Position numbers and translations under genes: made by a program
From: Phycisphaerales bacterium
GTDB lineage: Bacteria > Pseudomonadota > Gammaproteobacteria > Competibacterales > Competibacteraceae
Assembly (NCBI GenBank): GCA_014879435.1
Contig: JACSSB010000204.1
Location: 1 to 8,518, forward strand
Length of the DNA stretch: 8,518 nucleotides
Direction: 5' to 3'
In this document: positions 7,595 through 8,518 of the stretch, piece after piece
Numbering within the stretch: the stretch's first letter is position 1
Layout: each line of letters opens with the position of its first letter
The notes under the pieces: model-generated
Told to the model about the DNA's origin: nothing
Databases searched by the model: none
What the model saw: only the letters and a program-made list of their open reading frames with translations

Positions 7595-7888
7595 ATGATG
7601 ATCTTAGTTAGTTACGATGTTTGTACTGAGACAGCGATAGGTCGACGCAGACTACGCCGAGTTGCACGAGTCTGCCTTAATTATGGTCAGCGTGTGCAAA
7701 AATCAGTTTTTGAATGTCGTGTTAACCAAGCACAATACGAGGTGTTGGAGCGAGCACTATTGGCTGAGATTGATCTGAGTGAGGATAACTTACGGTTCTA
7801 TAAACTCACCGAACCTCTGGCGGAACATGTTAAGGAATTTGGTATATTTCAGGCGATAAATTTTGAGAATGATTCTCTAGTCATTTGA
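7595..7888 (+). CDS. cas2: CRISPR adaptation protein Cas2 (type I-C)
   Basis: The 97-residue protein is the dimer that bridges two Cas1 dimers in the integration complex. It starts MMILVSYDV, with the conserved D8 at the end of the first strand, then GRRRLRRVARVCLNYGQRVQ, KSVFECRV, and LRFYKL; together these are the standard I-C Cas2 features. I prefer ATG 7595 (a second ATG at 7598 is equally possible); an in-frame TTG at 7580 would add only five residues not seen in the family. The ribosome binding site is poor: a GGA at 7582-7584, 10 nt away. The C-terminal third looks more AT-rich than the upstream cas genes and runs into the AT-rich leader. It is the last gene of the operon, 187 nt before the first repeat. 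Confidence 0.95.
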   Translation: MMILVSYDVCTETAIGRRRLRRVARVCLNYGQRVQKSVFECRVNQAQYEVLERALLAEIDLSEDNLRFYKLTEPLAEHVKEFGIFQAINFENDSLVI

Positions 7889-7898
7889 CGGAACTGCT

Positions 7899-7941
7899 GC
7901 GCGAACCCCAAGCGGAGAGCTGAAATCAGGGGGGTTCGCGC
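7899..7941. repeat. 11-bp perfect inverted repeat in the leader
   Basis: GCGCGAACCCC at 7899-7909 is the exact reverse complement of GGGGTTCGCGC at 7931-7941, with a 21-nt loop. It begins 10 nt after the cas2 stop. No T-run follows directly, so it does not look like a standard intrinsic terminator. A GCGCGAACC...GGTTCGCG pair resembles what I remember from other type I-C leaders, which suggests a conserved leader element (protein site or RNA hairpin); that comparison is from memory. Confidence 0.75.
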
Positions 7942-8044
7942 TCTACCTAATAATTTGAATTTGAAGTATTTTTTATTTTTTATGCTATGAATTTCGAAGC
8001 GCAAGCCAGAACCAAGAGTAAGTTCCGAAAAATATTATCAATAC

Positions 8045-8072
8045 TTGAATTTAATCAACAAGTTGCGATAAT
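8045..8072 (+). promoter_or_regulatory. Possible sigma70 promoter at the leader-repeat junction
   Basis: TTGAAT at 8045-8050 and GATAAT at 8067-8072 are separated by 16 nt, a reasonable -35/-10 pair. Initiation about 7 nt downstream would fall within the first bases of repeat 1, leaving its hairpin and 11-nt handle in the transcript. The AT-rich leader offers other weak pairs further upstream (for example TTGAAG 7961 with TATGAA 7986, spacing 19), so this is tentative. Confidence 0.35.
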
Positions 8073-8112
8073 GGCGTCTCACCCGCCGTAATTGGCGGGT
8101 GCGGATTGAAAC

Positions 8113-8146
8113 TTTGGCTAGGTTTTTAAGCTCCCGTGCGATATTC
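8113..8146 (+). other. CRISPR spacer 1 (newest), possibly against a DnaB-type helicase gene
   Basis: This 34-nt spacer is next to the leader and so is the most recent acquisition. Its complement reads NIARELKNLAK without stops in one frame, resembling the ISRxLKxLAKEL stretch of DnaB-family replicative helicases, which many phages encode. The call rests on an 11-residue peptide. Confidence 0.5.
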
Positions 8147-8258
8147 GTCTCACCCGCCGTAATTGGCGGGTGCGGATTGAAACAGCCTTGACCATGTCCA
8201 TGTAGACAAGAATGTCTAGCTGTCTCACCCGCCGTAATTGGCGGGTGCGGATTGAAAC

Positions 8259-8293
8259 CACGATCTGCGCCATACCTTTGCAAGTTGGCTGAT
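8259..8293 (+). other. CRISPR spacer 3, very likely from a tyrosine recombinase (integrase) gene
   Basis: Read from its first base, this 35-nt spacer encodes HDLRHTFASWL, the textbook HxxR active-site box of phage and island tyrosine recombinases. This implies targeting of a prophage, temperate phage or integrative element. Confidence 0.8.
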
Positions 8294-8436
8294 GTCTCAC
8301 CCGCCGTAATTGGCGGGTGCGGATTGAAACCTCAAATCTGCCGTCGAGTCGATTTTTCAGGCCAAGTCTCACCCGCCGTAATTGGCGGGTGCGGATTGAA
8401 ACTACCACGCGCAGCGAATTGGGTAGAAGAAGGATT

Positions 8437-8459
8437 GTCTCACCCGCCGTAATTGAAAT
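8437..8459 (+). repeat. Shortened terminal CRISPR repeat
   Basis: The first 19 bases match the repeat exactly (GTCTCACCCGCCGTAATTG); the next bases, AAA, match the repeat end after a jump. The full repeat has two ATTG copies, and removing one copy plus the 10 bases between them gives the observed sequence except for a final C-to-T change. The 3' arm of the hairpin is gone, so this copy cannot form the processing stem. Confidence 0.85.
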
Positions 8460-8469
8460 TTAAGTAAAC

Positions 8470-8486
8470 CACCGGCTTTGCCGGTG
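8470..8486. repeat. Hairpin just outside the array, CACCGGC-TTT-GCCGGTG
   Basis: A perfect 7-bp inverted repeat with a 3-nt loop sits 10 nt beyond the shortened repeat. No T-tract follows, so it is a weak candidate for an intrinsic terminator. It may be one arm of a REP-like or IS-end palindrome pair with the hairpin at 8493-8510. Confidence 0.7.
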
Positions 8487-8492
8487 CGACTA

Positions 8493-8510
8493 GAACAGGC
8501 TCTGCCGTTC
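8493..8510. repeat. Second hairpin, GAAC(A)GGC-TCT-GCCGTTC
   Basis: A 7-bp stem with one bulged A and a TCT loop lies 6 nt after the first hairpin. Both share the core GGCTYTGCCG, so they are related direct copies of a small hairpin. The window ends 8 nt later, so the extent and nature of this element cannot be seen. Confidence 0.6.
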
Positions 8511-8518
8511 CGGCGTAA

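Larger units (their letters stand above)
7889..8075 (+). promoter_or_regulatory. CRISPR leader
   Basis: These 187 bases lie between the cas2 stop and the first repeat. They contain no gene. The first third is GC-rich and holds an 11-bp inverted repeat; from about 7949 the sequence turns strongly AT-rich, with a T6-A-T6 tract near 7968-7980 and repeated TTGAAT-like words. Position next to cas2, the base composition, and the identical intact repeats on this side with the decayed repeat on the other all mark it as the leader end, where new spacers enter and transcription of the array starts. Confidence 0.85.
8076..8459 (+). CRISPR. Type I-C CRISPR array: five full repeats, five spacers, one shortened terminal repeat
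   Basis: Five identical 37-bp repeats lie at 8076-8112, 8147-8183, 8222-8258, 8294-8330 and 8366-8402. Each starts GTCTCACCCGCC and ends CGGATTGAAAC. Positions 5-12 (CACCCGCC) pair with 19-26 (GGCGGGTG) in an 8-bp stem with a GTAATT loop, leaving 11 nt (CGGATTGAAAC) after the stem; this equals the 11-nt 5' handle made by Cas5d-type enzymes. Spacers: 8113-8146 (34), 8184-8221 (38), 8259-8293 (35), 8331-8365 (35), 8403-8436 (34). A shortened repeat at 8437-8459 ends the array. No spacer matches elsewhere in the window as far as I can see. The array reads on the same strand as the cas genes, with the leader on the left. Confidence 0.98.

Noticed and set aside
278..7888. An unknown accessory gene or novel system within the operon
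   Set aside because: Every frame between 278 and 7888 is taken by standard type I-C genes with gaps of at most 36 nt; apart from nested cas11c there is no room for an extra gene.
7899..7970. Intrinsic terminator after cas2
   Set aside because: The inverted repeat is followed by CTACCTAATAA rather than a T-run; the T-rich tract starts about 25 nt later.
8038..8408. Minus-strand open frames across the array with a repeated VSIRTRQLRRVR or FNPHPPITAGET motif
   Set aside because: These are translations of the CRISPR repeats themselves; the periodic peptide follows the 37-bp repeat and is not a protein family.
8460..8518. A protein C-terminus on the minus strand past the array
   Set aside because: Short open frames exist, but they run into the repeats and show no family motif; the hairpins explain the sequence better.

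Overview
The window holds a complete, compact type I-C (Dvulg-type) CRISPR-Cas locus, all on the + strand: cas3 - cas5c - cas8c (with an internal cas11c) - cas7c - cas4 - cas1 - cas2, followed by an AT-rich leader and a short array of five spacers. On the other side, running divergently off the left edge, is the start of a DNA-3-methyladenine glycosylase I (tag) gene. The moderately high GC of the cas genes, the style of the Cas and Tag proteins and the repeat type suggest a member of the Pseudomonadota (gamma- or betaproteobacteria). I cannot name the genus.

Layout: 1-178 (minus) 5' part of tag; 179-277 divergent intergenic region; 278-2536 cas3; 2550-3227 cas5c; 3224-4999 cas8c; 4601-4999 cas11c read from an internal GTG; 4992-5879 cas7c; 5886-6548 cas4; 6533-7558 cas1; 7595-7888 cas2; 7889-8075 leader with an 11-bp inverted repeat and an AT-rich stretch; 8076-8459 CRISPR array (five identical 37-bp repeats, five spacers of 34-38 bp, and a shortened last repeat); 8470-8510 two small tandem hairpins. 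Gene gaps run from a 16-nt overlap to 36 nt, so the cas genes look like one operon.

How it works: Cas4, Cas1 and Cas2 select, trim and integrate new spacers at the leader end. The array is transcribed from the leader, and Cas5c (there is no cas6) cuts each repeat at the base of its 8-bp hairpin, leaving an 11-nt 5' handle. Cas5c, Cas7c, Cas8c and Cas11c assemble Cascade on the crRNA, and Cas3 (HD nuclease plus helicase) degrades the bound target.

The core locus is a known subtype; I see no unknown accessory gene. The points worth a second look are: (1) an almost ideal ribosome binding site and GTG inside cas8c that give a separate Cas11c; (2) spacer 3, which reads in frame as the HxxR active-site box of a tyrosine recombinase (HDLRHTFASWL), and spacer 1, which reads on its complement like a segment of a DnaB-type replicative helicase; in both cases the codon predicted next to the spacer fits a TTC PAM; (3) a last repeat that looks like a 14-bp deletion between two ATTG copies and has lost its hairpin; (4) substitutions in Cas5c at positions that are catalytic in a characterised homologue.
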